Origin: Candidatus Tectomicrobia bacterium RIFCSPLOWO2_12_FULL_69_37 | GTDB lineage: Bacteria > UBA8248 | Length of the DNA: 42,538 bases | Assembly: GCA_001790955.1 (NCBI GenBank) | Contig: MGDP01000193.1 | Location: forward strand, 7,414-49,951 | Direction of reading: 5' to 3' | Part shown: piece by piece, positions 42,536 through 42,538 of the stretch | Layout: each line of letters starts with the position of its first letter | How positions within the stretch are numbered: position 1 is the first letter of the stretch | Made by a program: the position numbers and the translations under genes | Notes under the pieces: generated by a model | The model's database searches: none | What the model was told of the DNA's origin: nothing | Seen by the model: only the letters and a program-made list of their open reading frames with translations

Positions 42536-42538
42536 CCA

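Overview
This window is a compact, very GC-rich bacterial housekeeping region. It starts inside rpoD and stops about 50 bases past the stop codon of an outer-membrane-type gene. The organism is a diderm: the window encodes a probable beta-barrel with a signal peptide, a periplasmic c-type cytochrome, and a MurE carrying the meso-diaminopimelate motif DNPR. It also has a DivIVA. GC content, gene order, and the mix of NMT1/TauA-type transporter, CaiB/BaiF CoA-transferase and enoyl-CoA-hydratase-like genes would fit an uncultured lineage of the Tectomicrobia, Rokubacteria, NC10 or 'deltaproteobacterial' type. I cannot place it from sequence reading alone, and I recognise no plasmid, phage or CRISPR features.

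Layout. (1) 1-4223: the rpoD 3' part, a CAT-anticodon tRNA, a zinc-ribbon coiled-coil protein, an RNase HI-like protein, the RNase P RNA, and an enoyl-CoA-hydratase-fold protein lacking both canonical catalytic glutamates. (2) 4252-12200: threonine ammonia-lyase, purH, folC, folP, panB, cobT and cobS, covering amino-acid, purine, folate, pantothenate and cobalamin metabolism. (3) 12201-29689: the division and cell-wall (dcw) cluster mraZ-rsmH-ftsL-ftsI-murE-murF-mraY-murD-ftsW-murG-murC-murB-ftsQ-ftsA-ftsZ. A strong promoter with three MraZ boxes precedes it and two tandem hairpins follow it. (4) 29690-34520: pgeF, yggS, proC, yggT, divIVA, yggU and mtnA. This resembles the ylm/divIVA neighbourhood of Gram-positives, with proC where sepF would stand. 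(5) 34533-42538: tRNA-Asp, an ABC substrate-binding protein facing convergently its likely permease and ATPase, a c556-like cytochrome, a CaiB/BaiF CoA-transferase, and a beta-barrel protein whose 3' end looks replaced by foreign sequence.

Most neighbouring cell-wall genes overlap by 1-4 bases (ATGA, GTGA, TTGA or TGATG junctions), which implies translational coupling along one long transcript. The cluster supplies the cytoplasmic steps from UDP-GlcNAc to lipid II (MurB, MurC, MurD, MurE, MurF, MraY, MurG), the SEDS polymerase/class B PBP pair FtsW-FtsI, and the septal ring (FtsZ, FtsA, FtsQ, FtsL). ddl, ftsB and sepF are not in the window.

I did not find a convincing new multi-gene system. 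The points most worth a second look are the regulatory region upstream of mraZ, the altered active site of the enoyl-CoA-hydratase-like protein, the split convergent ABC transporter with a palindrome over its promoter, and the suspected mobile-element junction at the right edge.
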